From: DASQHW01 sp038209365
GTDB lineage: Bacteria; Actinomycetota; Acidimicrobiia; IMCC26256; PALSA-610
DNA length: 64,000 bases
Direction: 5' to 3'
Assembly (NCBI GenBank): GCA_038209365.1
Contig: JBBQXS010000006.1
Span: 1 to 64,000 of the forward strand
Positions within the stretch are counted from its first letter, which is position 1; every line of letters begins with the position of its first letter. The translations under genes and the position numbers were made by a program. This document shows positions 24,031-37,164 of this stretch, piece by piece. A model generated the notes under the pieces. The model was given only the letters and a program-made list of their open reading frames with translations, did not search any database and had not been told where the DNA came from.

Positions 24031-25182
24031 GTGCGGAGATTCCGGATGCTCGTCGTGCTCGTGGGCGCGGTTGCCGTGCTCGCGGCGTGCAACCCACTCG
24101 CGCTCCCGGGGAACACGGCCTCGATCACCCTCGTGAGCACGACGACCACCGGCGGATGGAAGTACGACTTCTACCGCAACAATGCGTATCCGTGCTCGAT
24201 CAGCGGTTACCAGACGTTCGTGATCGGTACCAAGGTGGGGTCGTCCGCGACTGCTGCTCGTCCACTCTGGGTGTTCATGCACGGCGGTGGCGCCGGTTAC
24301 TTCGACGCGCAGGGTCATCCGATTCCCGGCACGGGTCACAAGATCGAGGAAGCTGCGCCGGCGTTGATCGCCAATCTCACGAACAAGGGCTTGCTCGCGA
24401 ACATCCGCAACGACGCAGCAGGCTTCCGTACGCTCGCCGTGTCGTACTGCAGCCACGACGTGTACGCCGGTACTGACTCGCCCGATCCGCACAACCCGAA
24501 CACGACGGCCGACGGCGAGCCCCGCACGACGAACGGCGACTACGCGACGAAGGCGGCGGTTCAGTACGCGCAGCATCACTTTCCGACGACGAAGACGTTC
24601 CTGCACGGGGGCAGCGCGGGTTCCGTCGGTGCGTACGCGGTCGCGTGGTCGATGCAGCTGCAAGGCATCCCACCGGCCGGGGTCGTCGGCGACGCGAGCA
24701 TCGTGAACGTGGAGGCGATGGCGGCCGGGCGAGCCGCCGGGTACTGCGTGGACAACAACGACCCCGCCCGTACCGCTGCGATCGCGGCGCGCGTGAATCC
24801 CGACCTTGCGAACATCGACAACGAGACCGACAAGCTCGTCGGCAGCGGACGTCTGACTGTGCCCCTCCTGCACGTCTGGAATCACGGCGACGCGAACACC
24901 TGCGGCTCGCCTGCAGTCAGTTGCCCGTTGCGCGACGGCTCGCACGTCACGATCGGGCTGACCGACTGCATACACGAGCCGATGAGGCGCGCGATCGTGG
25001 CGCTCGGGCCGACGAGCCGGTCGAAGAATTTCCCGGTGTGTGTGGACAACGACACCACCCCGGACTGTTCGCTGCATGTCGTGACGACCAAGGCCGGGCT
25101 GACCAACACCGATCCTTCGACGCCCGCCGCCTATCTCTCCGGCATCATGACTTGGGTGCACGCACGGCTCGCCGACACCTGA
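24031..25182 (+). CDS. exported lipoprotein, pectinacetylesterase/NOTUM-like hydrolase
   Basis: The product carries an N-terminal signal ending in a lipobox (MLVVLVGAVAVLAAC), so it is a lipid-anchored exported protein of ~380 residues. The mature part contains LWVFMHGGGAGYFDAQGHPI (oxyanion region) and the nucleophile elbow LHGGSAGSVGAYAVAW, as in pectinacetylesterase/NOTUM-type alpha/beta hydrolases, plus a late DCIHEPM that may hold the catalytic His. It would deacylate an exported ester; the substrate is unknown. The GTG at 24031 leaves a short basic N-region (VVRRFR). ATG codons at 24001 and 23947 would add non-signal sequence. Confidence 0.82.
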   Translation: MRRFRMLVVLVGAVAVLAACNPLALPGNTASITLVSTTTTGGWKYDFYRNNAYPCSISGYQTFVIGTKVGSSATAARPLWVFMHGGGAGYFDAQGHPIPGTGHKIEEAAPALIANLTNKGLLANIRNDAAGFRTLAVSYCSHDVYAGTDSPDPHNPNTTADGEPRTTNGDYATKAAVQYAQHHFPTTKTFLHGGSAGSVGAYAVAWSMQLQGIPPAGVVGDASIVNVEAMAAGRAAGYCVDNNDPARTAAIAARVNPDLANIDNETDKLVGSGRLTVPLLHVWNHGDANTCGSPAVSCPLRDGSHVTIGLTDCIHEPMRRAIVALGPTSRSKNFPVCVDNDTTPDCSLHVVTTKAGLTNTDPSTPAAYLSGIMTWVHARLADT

Positions 25183-25341
25183 TCGGCGTGGGATGCCGCG
25201 CAGAGAAATAGCGAATATTCCGATGCGGCGATTGGGCGTATCCGGGTAAAAGGCGTGCGGTATGGAGGAGCCTCTGGCCATCGCGGTCGCGCTCTGCGAG
25301 ACTCCGCGTGTCGACAGAAGCGGGGTACAGAGGGCAATTCG

Positions 25342-27147
25342 ATGTCCGACGTGAAGAACGCGGGGAGCTTCGCGCGCCGATTCGCCCCGATCGAGAAATG
25401 GCCCAATTTGATCCACCGGCGTGTGCAACATGTTGCCCTCGCGAATCCAGACCGCCTCGCGGTGCGCGACGACGCGCAATCGCTGAGCTACGGCGCGCTC
25501 GACGCGCGTGCGAACGCGCTCGCCCATCAGCTTCGTGCGTCCGGCGTCCGGCCCGGCGTGCGCGTCGGCCTTTGCCACGAGCGAGGCGTCGGTCATGTCG
25601 TCGGCGCGCTCGCGACGTTGAAGGCGGGCGGCGCATACGTGGGCCTCGATCCCGCGTATCCGGAAGCGCGTCTCGCGCACATGCTGCGCGACGCCGGCGC
25701 GCCCGTGCTGCTCACCCAACGATCCGTGCCGCCGCGGGTCGTCGCCGCTTGCGCCCATGTCATCCATCTGGACGTCGATCCGGCAAGCATCGGCGAGCGA
25801 GGCGATCCTCCCGAGGAGCTCGCCGGTGTCGACGACGTCGCCTACGTCATCTATACGTCGGGCTCGACGGGCGAACCGAAGGGTGTCGAGGTCTCGCACG
25901 ACAATCTGATCAACCTCGTCGAATGGCATTGCGACGCGTTCACGCTCGCGTCGACCGACCGCACATCGATGTTGGCGAGTCCCGCGTTCGACGCCGCAGT
26001 GTGGGAGCTCTGGCCGTCGCTCACCGCGGGCGCAAGCCTGCACATCCCCGATGTCGTCACGGCCGCGTCCCCCGAGGCACTTCGGGACTGGCTGGTGTCC
26101 GAGGGCATCACGATCTCGTTCGTGCCCACGCCGTTGGCGGAAGCAGTGCTGCCGCTCGAATGGCCGTCGGACGTTGCGTTGCGCTGTCTCTTGACCGGTG
26201 GTGACGTGCTCCACCGGCGACCGGGCGCGAGCACACCGTTCACGGTCGTCAACAACTACGGCGTCACCGAGGCGACGGTTGTCACCACCTCCGGTGCGGT
26301 GGCGCCCGACCCCGACGCGCACACCGTCCCGAGCATCGGCCGCGCCATCGCGGGGACATACGTGCACGTGCTCGACCCGACCGGCGAACCGGTGTCGCCG
26401 GGCGAGTCGGGAGAGCTCTACATCGGTGGCCGAGGTGTCGCCATCGGCTACATCAATCGTCCGCGGGAAACCGCCGAGCGGTTTCTCGCGGATCCTTGGA
26501 AGACCGGCTCCCGGATGTATCGCACCGGTGACCTGGTACGCGTCACCGCCGAGCGCGAGGTGTACTTCCTCGGACGGATGGACAACCAAGTGCAGATCCG
26601 TGGCCACCGAGTCGAGCTCGACGAGATCGCGACGGTCCTGAGCGCGCATCCGGCAGTCGACCAGTGCGCGGTCGTCGCGACCGACGAGGAGTCGGGCGCG
26701 CGACGCATCGCCGCGTACGTCGTCTCGTCGAGCGATGCCGCCGGCAGGGAGGAGCTACGCGACTTCCTTTCGAACCGCCTCCCCGTGTACATGCTGCCGA
26801 CGGCCTTCGTGGAGATCGACGCGCTCCCGCTCACGCGCAACGGCAAGTTGGATCGGGCAGCACTGCCCGCACCTCCCCGCGCCGACGCGCGCCGGTCCGC
26901 GCCGAGCGACGCCCCGGTGGTCGAAGCAGCCGTCGTCGGCATGCTCGAGGAGCTGCTCGACCTGGACTATGTACGCCCGGAAGACAACTTCTTCGAGCTC
27001 GGTGGCCACTCGTTGATGGGCGCGCAGCTCGTGGCGAGGGTGCACGACCGCTTCGGCGTGGAGCTGACGCTCCTCACGATCTTCGACAACCCCACCGCGG
27101 CCGGCATCGCGGCATGTATCGAGCAGGAGTCGAGCGCGCGCGCATGA
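25342..27147 (+). CDS. non-ribosomal peptide synthetase, A-PCP loading module (predicted Leu)
   Basis: A 601-residue NRPS: an adenylation domain (~20-510), with A3 YTSGSTGEPKG at ~171-181, followed by a carrier domain with the phosphopantetheine site GGHSL (Ser ~557). By manual alignment to GrsA the ten specificity residues read D-A-W-F-L-G-N-V-V-K, which as I recall is the published leucine code. There is no condensation domain, so it loads and tethers the first residue. The chosen ATG at 25342 follows an AGAGGG site. It overlaps the P450 start by 4 nt, a coupling seen in A-PCP/P450 pairs that hydroxylate the carrier-bound amino acid. No MbtH-type gene is present. Confidence 0.92.
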   Translation: MSDVKNAGSFARRFAPIEKWPNLIHRRVQHVALANPDRLAVRDDAQSLSYGALDARANALAHQLRASGVRPGVRVGLCHERGVGHVVGALATLKAGGAYVGLDPAYPEARLAHMLRDAGAPVLLTQRSVPPRVVAACAHVIHLDVDPASIGERGDPPEELAGVDDVAYVIYTSGSTGEPKGVEVSHDNLINLVEWHCDAFTLASTDRTSMLASPAFDAAVWELWPSLTAGASLHIPDVVTAASPEALRDWLVSEGITISFVPTPLAEAVLPLEWPSDVALRCLLTGGDVLHRRPGASTPFTVVNNYGVTEATVVTTSGAVAPDPDAHTVPSIGRAIAGTYVHVLDPTGEPVSPGESGELYIGGRGVAIGYINRPRETAERFLADPWKTGSRMYRTGDLVRVTAEREVYFLGRMDNQVQIRGHRVELDEIATVLSAHPAVDQCAVVATDEESGARRIAAYVVSSSDAAGREELRDFLSNRLPVYMLPTAFVEIDALPLTRNGKLDRAALPAPPRADARRSAPSDAPVVEAAVVGMLEELLDLDYVRPEDNFFELGGHSLMGAQLVARVHDRFGVELTLLTIFDNPTAAGIAACIEQESSARA

Positions 27148-28400
27148 CGGGACCTCCTCTGCCGGCCCGGACCGCGGCGGCTTCATCAGGAGCCGATCGT
27201 CGCCTCGGCCTCTACCAGCTCCTCGACCCTGTCGTGCACGCGGACCCATATCCCTTGTACCACCGTCTTCGGAACGAGGACCCGGTGCACTGGGACCCGT
27301 TCCTGCACGCCTGGGTGGTCACTCGCTACGACGATGTCATGCGCGTCCTCCTCAACTACTCGGCCGACCGCACACCCTCACCCGAACAGCTCGCCACCCT
27401 CGGCCTGGAGTCACTCGGACCGATCGCGGAGATCATGGTCCGCCAGATGCTGTACCTCGATCCGCCGCAGCACACGCGCGTGCGCATGCTCGCGGCCAAG
27501 GGGTTCACGCCGCGACGCGTGGAGGTGCTACGCGCCCATGTCGCGGACATCGTCGACGAGCTGCTCGACGCGGTGGGGCAGCGGCACGCGATGGACGTCA
27601 TCGCCGACTTCGCCGTGCCATTGCCGGCGATCGTCTCGTGCGAGATGCTCGGTCTTCCCATCGCCGACTGGCCGCAGCTGACGGGCTGGACGAGCGCCTT
27701 CGCGCTCCTGCTCGGCAATTTCCAATACGACCCGGCCCGAACTGATTCGGTGCGCGAGACGGTCGACGACATGACGGCGTACTTCCGGCAAGCGATTCGC
27801 GCCCAGGCCGACGGCCGAGGCGACGGGTTGTTGCACGCGCTCGCGACCGCCGAGGTGGACGGCGACCGTTTCACCGAGGAGGAGGTGATCGCCAACGCGA
27901 TCCTCACGATGGTCGGCGGACTGGAGACGACCACCAACCTGATCGCGAACGGGCTCCTGGCCGTCCTGCGCAACCGCGATCAATGGGAGCTCCTGCGACA
28001 CGACAAGATGCTCGTTCCGTCGGCGGTCGAGGAATTCCTCCGCTTCGAGAGCCCGATCCAGCACACCGCACGCATCGCACCCCGCGATGACGAGCTCGGC
28101 AGCCGCACCATCCGCGAGGGCCAGGCCGTCATCGCCGTGCTGGCCGCCGCGAATCGCGACCCCTCGCACTTCGCGGATCCCGATCACCTCGACATTCGAC
28201 GACCGGACTGTCGGCACCTCGCGTTCGGCTGGGCCGGGCACCACTGTTTCGGCGCGCCGCTCGCGCGGCTGATGGCACAGGTTGCGTTCTCCGCGATCAT
28301 CGATCGGATCCCGAACGTGCAGCTCGCGACGGACACGCTGATCTGGCGCGAGGGAGTGGGGGCCTTCCGCGGCCTCGAGTCATTGCCGGTCGAGTTCTAG
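27144..28400 (+). CDS. cytochrome P450, probably acting on the PCP-bound amino acid
   Basis: A 418-residue soluble bacterial P450. Visible: the I-helix box VGGLETTTN (oxygen activation), the K-helix ExxR in AVEEFLRFESP, and the haem loop FGWAGHHCFG with the thiolate Cys at ~368; the second Gly of the usual FGxGxH box is Ala. Position and 4-nt overlap with the A-PCP gene match NovI/NikQ-type P450s, which beta-hydroxylate an aminoacyl-S-PCP. With a leucine code on the A domain the expected product is beta-hydroxyleucine. Ferredoxin and reductase genes are absent from the neighbourhood. An acceptor other than PCP-leucine cannot be excluded. Confidence 0.9.
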   Translation: MTGPPLPARTAAASSGADRRLGLYQLLDPVVHADPYPLYHRLRNEDPVHWDPFLHAWVVTRYDDVMRVLLNYSADRTPSPEQLATLGLESLGPIAEIMVRQMLYLDPPQHTRVRMLAAKGFTPRRVEVLRAHVADIVDELLDAVGQRHAMDVIADFAVPLPAIVSCEMLGLPIADWPQLTGWTSAFALLLGNFQYDPARTDSVRETVDDMTAYFRQAIRAQADGRGDGLLHALATAEVDGDRFTEEEVIANAILTMVGGLETTTNLIANGLLAVLRNRDQWELLRHDKMLVPSAVEEFLRFESPIQHTARIAPRDDELGSRTIREGQAVIAVLAAANRDPSHFADPDHLDIRRPDCRHLAFGWAGHHCFGAPLARLMAQVAFSAIIDRIPNVQLATDTLIWREGVGAFRGLESLPVEF

Positions 28401-28411
28401 CAGGCCGCGAG

Positions 28412-32415
<4,004 letters not shown>

Positions 32416-32443
<28 letters not shown>

Positions 32444-33075
32444 CGGATCGTCACCTCTGCGTCGGCGTCGACCGCGAGTGCCGCCGTGTAGCCGGCGCCG
32501 ACCGCGAGCGGCCGTACGAACCACGTCGTGACGGGTGCCGCAGCGGGTGCGAGATCGTGCACCAGGCCGCCGGCGTCGCCCAGAGGAACGACGAAGTCCT
32601 TCGTCGTTCGCCGCAAACCGCGGCCGAGGGCTTTCAGGTATGCCTCCTTGCGCACCCAGCAGTCGAAGAAGGCGGCGCGCCGATCCTCGAGGGGGTGTCG
32701 CTCGATCGCGGCGAGCTCGGCGGGCGCGAAGAATGCACGCGCGACCTCCCGCCAGTCGACGTCGCGGCGAACGTCCTCCACGTCGACGCCGACCTCCGCC
32801 GCGCCCGAGACGGCGATCAGCGCGACGGGTCCCGCGTGGGAAACGCTGAATCGGGGCCATCCCGGCCGGTCGGTGTCGACGACCAACGGGCGGCCCTCGG
32901 GTTCGGTCCCGATGACGACCTCGGCAGCCGGGATGCCGAGATATCCCGACAACACCTCTCGGAGCAGCGCTCGAGCTCGGATCCGCGCGGAACGACCAGG
33001 GTCGGGAGGGAACCGCGCGAACCACACGTCGACACCGAAGGAGTCGTCGGACGGTGCGTCGGCCTCCGGGTACAT
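32416..33075 (-). CDS. 4'-phosphopantetheinyl transferase, Sfp type
   Basis: A 219-residue Sfp-type transferase that moves phosphopantetheine from CoA to the carrier-domain serines of the two NRPSs. Core motifs are FSVSHAGPVALIAVSG, VGVDVEDVRRDV and FFDCWVRKEAYLKALG, the WxxKEA-like region containing the catalytic Lys/Glu. It starts at 33075 with MYPEADAPSDDS. A longer N-terminal opening runs upstream through non-family sequence and was not used. Its 3' end overlaps the NRPS gene in convergent orientation, which ties it to the pathway by position. It could also be co-transcribed with the serine hydrolase gene 56 nt upstream. Confidence 0.92.
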
Positions 33076-33131
33076 GCGCGCCAGACTCGCGCGACGAGCG
33101 ACGTTTGCGGAGGGAAGCCTGCCGAACGGGG

Positions 33132-36100
33132 TCAGCGTCGTGTGCGCCAGCGGAAGCGGGCGGTGTGGACCTTGCCGTCGCCGAGCGCGACCTCGAGGTC
33201 GCGACAACCTGTCCAGGTCGGCGTCGTCGACCAGCGGAACCAGACCAGGCCGCGGCGCGGGTTCGCATGCAGCTGTGCGTCGACGGGTTCGTGGGCGCCC
33301 AGAGTGGTCCCGGTCCGACAATCGACCGCGACCGAGGTCACGGCCTCGACTGCGGTCTTGCCCGCAGAGGTCTGGAGCCTGATCAACACGCCGTGCCCCG
33401 GTGCGCGCTCGTTGACGCGGTCGCTCCGCACGGGTGGTCGCCAGGTGAACGGGAGCGGGAGGACGTTGACGGTGACGGTGGCCTCGACACATCGCCGCCG
33501 GTCGCTGGTGCACACGAGATAACCGAACGCGTCGTGACCCGTGAACCCGCCTTCCGAGTGGTACCGGACGCGATCACCGACGACCTCGGTGGTTCCATGC
33601 GATGCGGCGCCGGAGATCGTCAACGTCGCCGGGGCCAGGCCGGCGTCACCGCCGCGGTCGTTGGCGAGCACGCTGATGTCCACCGTGCCGAGCGCGCGCA
33701 CGCTCGCGGAGTCGTTGACTGCCGCGGGTGCCGCGCCGCACGACGGTACCTGCGCGTTTCGAAAGAGCTCGACCATCGGGAAGTCGCTACCCCCGTTGTT
33801 GATCGCGACGATGAGGTCGAGCTCGGGGATGATGTGAACGGTCTGACCAAAGAGACCGATCATGCGGAAGCTGCCGTCGCCGTCGAGCCAGAACTGGCCG
33901 CCGTAACCGCTGTAGGCGGGACTCGGCGTGCGCACGAAGTTCACCCAGCTCGACGAAAGGAACTGCTTGTTCTCCCACACACCGTCGCGGAGATAGAGCA
34001 GCCCGAGCTTGGCGAAGTTCCTCGTCGTGGTGTTGGTCATCCAGCCCGCCCGCCATCGGCCGGCCGTGTCGAGGCCCGCAGTGACCGGGTTGATGCCGAG
34101 GGGGTCGAAGAGTCGCGTATGCAGGTACGCCTGGTACGCGTCGCCGGAGACATTGGCAGTGTCGCCGATGATGCGACCCAGCACCGCGGTGTCGCCGGTC
34201 GAGTACTGCCACCTGCTGCCGGGGGTGGCATCGAGCGGCTTGGCGATCACGTACGCGGACTCGTCGCCGGCGAAGACCATCTGGAACACGTCGGATTGCG
34301 TGTCGCCGTAGTCCTCGTTCCACTCGAGTCCACTGCTCATGTTCAAGATGTTGCGGAGCGTGATGGCGCGCCGGGGATCCGTCGGGGCCGACCACTCGTT
34401 GATCGGCGCGCGGCCGTCGAGCGCCAACTTCCCGTCGTCGACCAGCAGGCCGATCATCGTGGACGTGAACGACTTCGACACCGAGAACGACGGCAGTACG
34501 GAATTCGCGGTCACGCCCTCGGCGTACTTCTCATAGACGAGACGACCACCGTGGATCACGACCACGGAGTCGCCCGTGTTCGGCCCGACCATCTGCGCAC
34601 CGACGGCCTCGACCGCCGCCTTGTCGACACCGGCGGGAAGCGCACCCGTCGGCCATCCGTGCGTTGGCCACGCGACGCACGTCAGCTGCGGCGGCAGGTC
34701 CGACCGGCTCAACGGGCCGCGCGGATCGAAGGCGAGCGCCAGCGAGGTCGGCGGGTCGCTGTCGACGACGAGGAAACACGTCACCGCGACGCAGTCGTGT
34801 GGGCCGTCGGGAAGCTCGAGCACGCGGCGAATCGTGAACCGGCCCGCGAGGCTGCCGCTGCTGTCGACCTCCATGCGTTGCGGCGCGCCGCATGCTGCGC
34901 TACTGGCCGTCGCCGAGATGCATTGCCGAACCGAGAGCTCGTCGCCGGCATCGAGCCGTTCGGCGCGAACCTCGACGCGCTGGCGGTCCCAGAGCCCGCG
35001 CGCGGGCAGGACGAGGATGCTCGCGCTGCCCGCCAGCGGCGCATCGGGATCGAACCCGACGGGTACCTTGAACTCGTACCACTCGGCGCCGTAGAGCTGT
35101 ACGTCCACGACGCAACGCACGACCGCACAGTCGACGTTCGGTGCGAGGATTCGCGGCAGTGCCATCGGGATGACGACGACCGGATCGCTCACGGTCTTGG
35201 AGACGCTCCCGCGGCAGGCCGATCCGTCGGCGCGGCACAGTCGCATGAATACCTCGCTGCCCGCATCGGCGCCGCGAATCTCGACACTGACGACTTGGCG
35301 GTCGACCAGTCCGGCGTGCGGGTCGACCGACACCGCGGGGACCGGTGGGGGTGGCACGGACGGATCGAACGAGATGGCGACGTCGACTTGATCGGTGGGG
35401 TACACGCTCACGCGAACCACACACCGGGCGACCGCGCAGTCGGAGACGCCAACTCGGCGGGCAACGGCGACCGTCGTCGTGAACGCGCCCGCGCTGTTGG
35501 TCGGCGCGTCGCCGAGAAACCGGCAGCTCTCGTCGGGTTGACCGGCCTCGACGCATTGCGCGACCTGGCCGTACGTGCTCGGGAAGAAGTGCGTCCCCGT
35601 CACGGTGACCGATTGCTGGTGCCGGAGGTTGCTCGTGGGAACGACGGTCGCTCGCGGGTACACGGGGGGTTTGGTGGAATCGAATGTCAGGCCGGCACTG
35701 ACGAGGTGATCGATGTTGCCGTACGGAAGCGCCCAGATCCGGCACCGACTCGGGCGCTCGGCGCAGTCGATGCCTGCGATCACCCGGCTCACCAGCGCGG
35801 TGCCCTCGAAGGCGCCCCTGGCGTCGGTGTAGGCGAACCCGGCCTTGTTGTCGGGACAGTTCGTGATGTCGGTCCCGGCGCATTCGAGGAGCGGGATCGA
35901 CGTGGAAGGATCGAAGCCTCGGCCGAGGACCGTCACGCTGGCCCGGTCGGGAAGCGGCGTCGTGCCCTGGACGGTGAGCACCGGTCGGATGACCGGAGCG
36001 TTCCCGTCGATGCGAATCGGCGTTGACGCCGAGGACTGGTCTTCGAAGCTTCGTGGGATGATCTGACAGGGCGCGGCCGCGCAGTCGATCACGTGTTGCG

Positions 36101-36428
36101 GGTCGCCGATACGCCGGTGCACCGAGAGGACGCTCGTGCCCGCACCGTTCGCGTCGAGAGTGAGCGCCGCGCTGGATCCGCACGTCGTGTCGTCAGCGTC
36201 ACACTGCTCGACGGTCACGTACGCTCGGGCCGGACCGCCGGACAGTGAGACGGTGACGGCGGTACCCGGCGCGAACGGACCTGCTCCCGCGATGGAGATC
36301 GTGAACGCGCCGAGTGAGCTCTGCGCCGACACCGCGCCGGCCGCCGGTACCGCGGCGTGCGCCGATCCCGCGACCGGCACGAGAAGACCGGCGACGAGCA
36401 GAAGGGACATGACCAGGCGCGTCCGCAC
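33132..36428 (-). CDS. secreted multidomain serine hydrolase (beta-lactamase family) with five neocarzinostatin-like repeats
   Basis: A 1098-residue secreted protein. Residues 1-25 are a Sec signal peptide (VAGSAHA cleavage). From ~38 to ~570 there are five repeats of ~95-105 residues, each with Gly/Thr-rich strands, a pair of Cys (for example QCDADDTTC) and a closing FDP or similar; these resemble the neocarzinostatin apoprotein fold. Residues ~600-900 are a beta-lactamase/D-Ala-D-Ala esterase domain with the SVSK motif (Ser ~649, Lys ~652) and YSTGDTAVLG. After it comes a cadherin/Ig-like repeat (SVRALGTVDISVLANDRGGD) and a C-terminal beta domain. The enzyme would cleave an ester or amide outside the cell; binding of a small molecule by the NCS-like repeats is only inferred. 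Confidence 0.88.
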   Translation of the reverse strand: MRTRLVMSLLLVAGLLVPVAGSAHAAVPAAGAVSAQSSLGAFTISIAGAGPFAPGTAVTVSLSGGPARAYVTVEQCDADDTTCGSSAALTLDANGAGTSVLSVHRRIGDPQHVIDCAAAPCQIIPRSFEDQSSASTPIRIDGNAPVIRPVLTVQGTTPLPDRASVTVLGRGFDPSTSIPLLECAGTDITNCPDNKAGFAYTDARGAFEGTALVSRVIAGIDCAERPSRCRIWALPYGNIDHLVSAGLTFDSTKPPVYPRATVVPTSNLRHQQSVTVTGTHFFPSTYGQVAQCVEAGQPDESCRFLGDAPTNSAGAFTTTVAVARRVGVSDCAVARCVVRVSVYPTDQVDVAISFDPSVPPPPVPAVSVDPHAGLVDRQVVSVEIRGADAGSEVFMRLCRADGSACRGSVSKTVSDPVVVIPMALPRILAPNVDCAVVRCVVDVQLYGAEWYEFKVPVGFDPDAPLAGSASILVLPARGLWDRQRVEVRAERLDAGDELSVRQCISATASSAACGAPQRMEVDSSGSLAGRFTIRRVLELPDGPHDCVAVTCFLVVDSDPPTSLALAFDPRGPLSRSDLPPQLTCVAWPTHGWPTGALPAGVDKAAVEAVGAQMVGPNTGDSVVVIHGGRLVYEKYAEGVTANSVLPSFSVSKSFTSTMIGLLVDDGKLALDGRAPINEWSAPTDPRRAITLRNILNMSSGLEWNEDYGDTQSDVFQMVFAGDESAYVIAKPLDATPGSRWQYSTGDTAVLGRIIGDTANVSGDAYQAYLHTRLFDPLGINPVTAGLDTAGRWRAGWMTNTTTRNFAKLGLLYLRDGVWENKQFLSSSWVNFVRTPSPAYSGYGGQFWLDGDGSFRMIGLFGQTVHIIPELDLIVAINNGGSDFPMVELFRNAQVPSCGAAPAAVNDSASVRALGTVDISVLANDRGGDAGLAPATLTISGAASHGTTEVVGDRVRYHSEGGFTGHDAFGYLVCTSDRRRCVEATVTVNVLPLPFTWRPPVRSDRVNERAPGHGVLIRLQTSAGKTAVEAVTSVAVDCRTGTTLGAHEPVDAQLHANPRRGLVWFRWSTTPTWTGCRDLEVALGDGKVHTARFRWRTRR

Positions 36429-36578
36429 GACCGGAGTCTCCCAGGCCCGTCACGCCACGCATAGTCCCGACGAGGGGTTGCTTCCGTCGGGTCGGCGCTC
36501 AACGCGCCTGATCACATGCCGAAGGTTGCCAGGAAGTTCTTGGCGGCAGCGCGCACGGTCGCGGCGAGATCGACTTCT

Positions 36579-36603
36579 GGAACCTCGCTGCCTCGGGCGG
36601 TGT
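36579..36603 (+). promoter_or_regulatory. possible ECF-type promoter before the sigma factor gene
   Basis: GGAAC at 36579 and GTGT near 36600, about 16 bp apart, resemble the common ECF sigma consensus and would make the gene autoregulated. The start codon follows at 36619. The rest of the 190-bp divergent gap shows nothing clear. Confidence 0.25.
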
Positions 36604-36618
36604 ATGCAAGAGGACGAC

Positions 36619-37164
36619 ATGGATCGGATGAGCGACGCGGAGCTCGTCATCGCCGCCCGGCAGGGCGATGTCGACGCGTTCACGGTTCTGGTCGCCCGTT
36701 ATCGTCAGCCCGCGTTGCGCTTCGCCTACGGCATCGCGGGCGATGAAGCAGAGGATGCAGTGCAGGACGCGTTCGTCAAGGCGTTCCGTCACCTCGGGAA
36801 TTTCCGATCGGAAGCGGCGTTCAAACCCTGGTTGTTCACGATCATCGCGAACGAGGCGCGCAACCGACGCCGCGCGATGTCACGGCGTACGAAGCTGGAG
36901 CTGCGTGTGAGCGCGCTCGGCCAGCCGGCAGGATCCGGCGCCGACGAGGCGGCAGTCGCGCAGGATCAACGTCGCCGCCTCGTGGATGCAGTTTCAGGTT
37001 TGCCGGACCGCTACCGCGAAGTCGTCGCCCTGCGTTACTTCGCGACGCTCAGCGAGAGCGAGACCGCGGCAGTGTTGTCGTGCCCCTTGGGAACCGCGAA
37101 GTCTCGGCTGTCGCGGGCGCTCGATCTCCTCCGGGTCACGCTCGACGAGGAGGTGACCCGGTGA
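36619..37164 (+). CDS. ECF sigma factor (SigW/RpoE type)
   Basis: A 181-residue sigma factor with region 2 (AAFKPWLFTIIANEARNRRR, preceded by AEDAVQDAFVKAFRHLGNF) and region 4 (LPDRYREVVALRYFATLSES followed by AVLSCPLGTAKSRLSRAL). Length fits RpoE-like factors. The start at 36619 (MDRMSDAELV) sits behind AGAGGAC; an upstream ATG at 36604 would overlap that site. The next gene begins inside the stop codon (GTGA), giving translational coupling to a membrane-anchored protein that is probably its regulator. Signals and targets are unknown. Confidence 0.92.
   Translation: MDRMSDAELVIAARQGDVDAFTVLVARYRQPALRFAYGIAGDEAEDAVQDAFVKAFRHLGNFRSEAAFKPWLFTIIANEARNRRRAMSRRTKLELRVSALGQPAGSGADEAAVAQDQRRRLVDAVSGLPDRYREVVALRYFATLSESETAAVLSCPLGTAKSRLSRALDLLRVTLDEEVTR

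Noticed and set aside
23983..26649. 888-codon minus-strand frame opposite the lipoprotein and first NRPS
   Set aside because: It crosses two clearly coding plus-strand genes in the complementary frame and shows no conserved motif.
33054..36026. 990-codon plus-strand frame opposite the secreted serine hydrolase
   Set aside because: Antisense to an intact signal-peptide-bearing multidomain protein, and full of Arg/Asp/Gly-rich shadow sequence.
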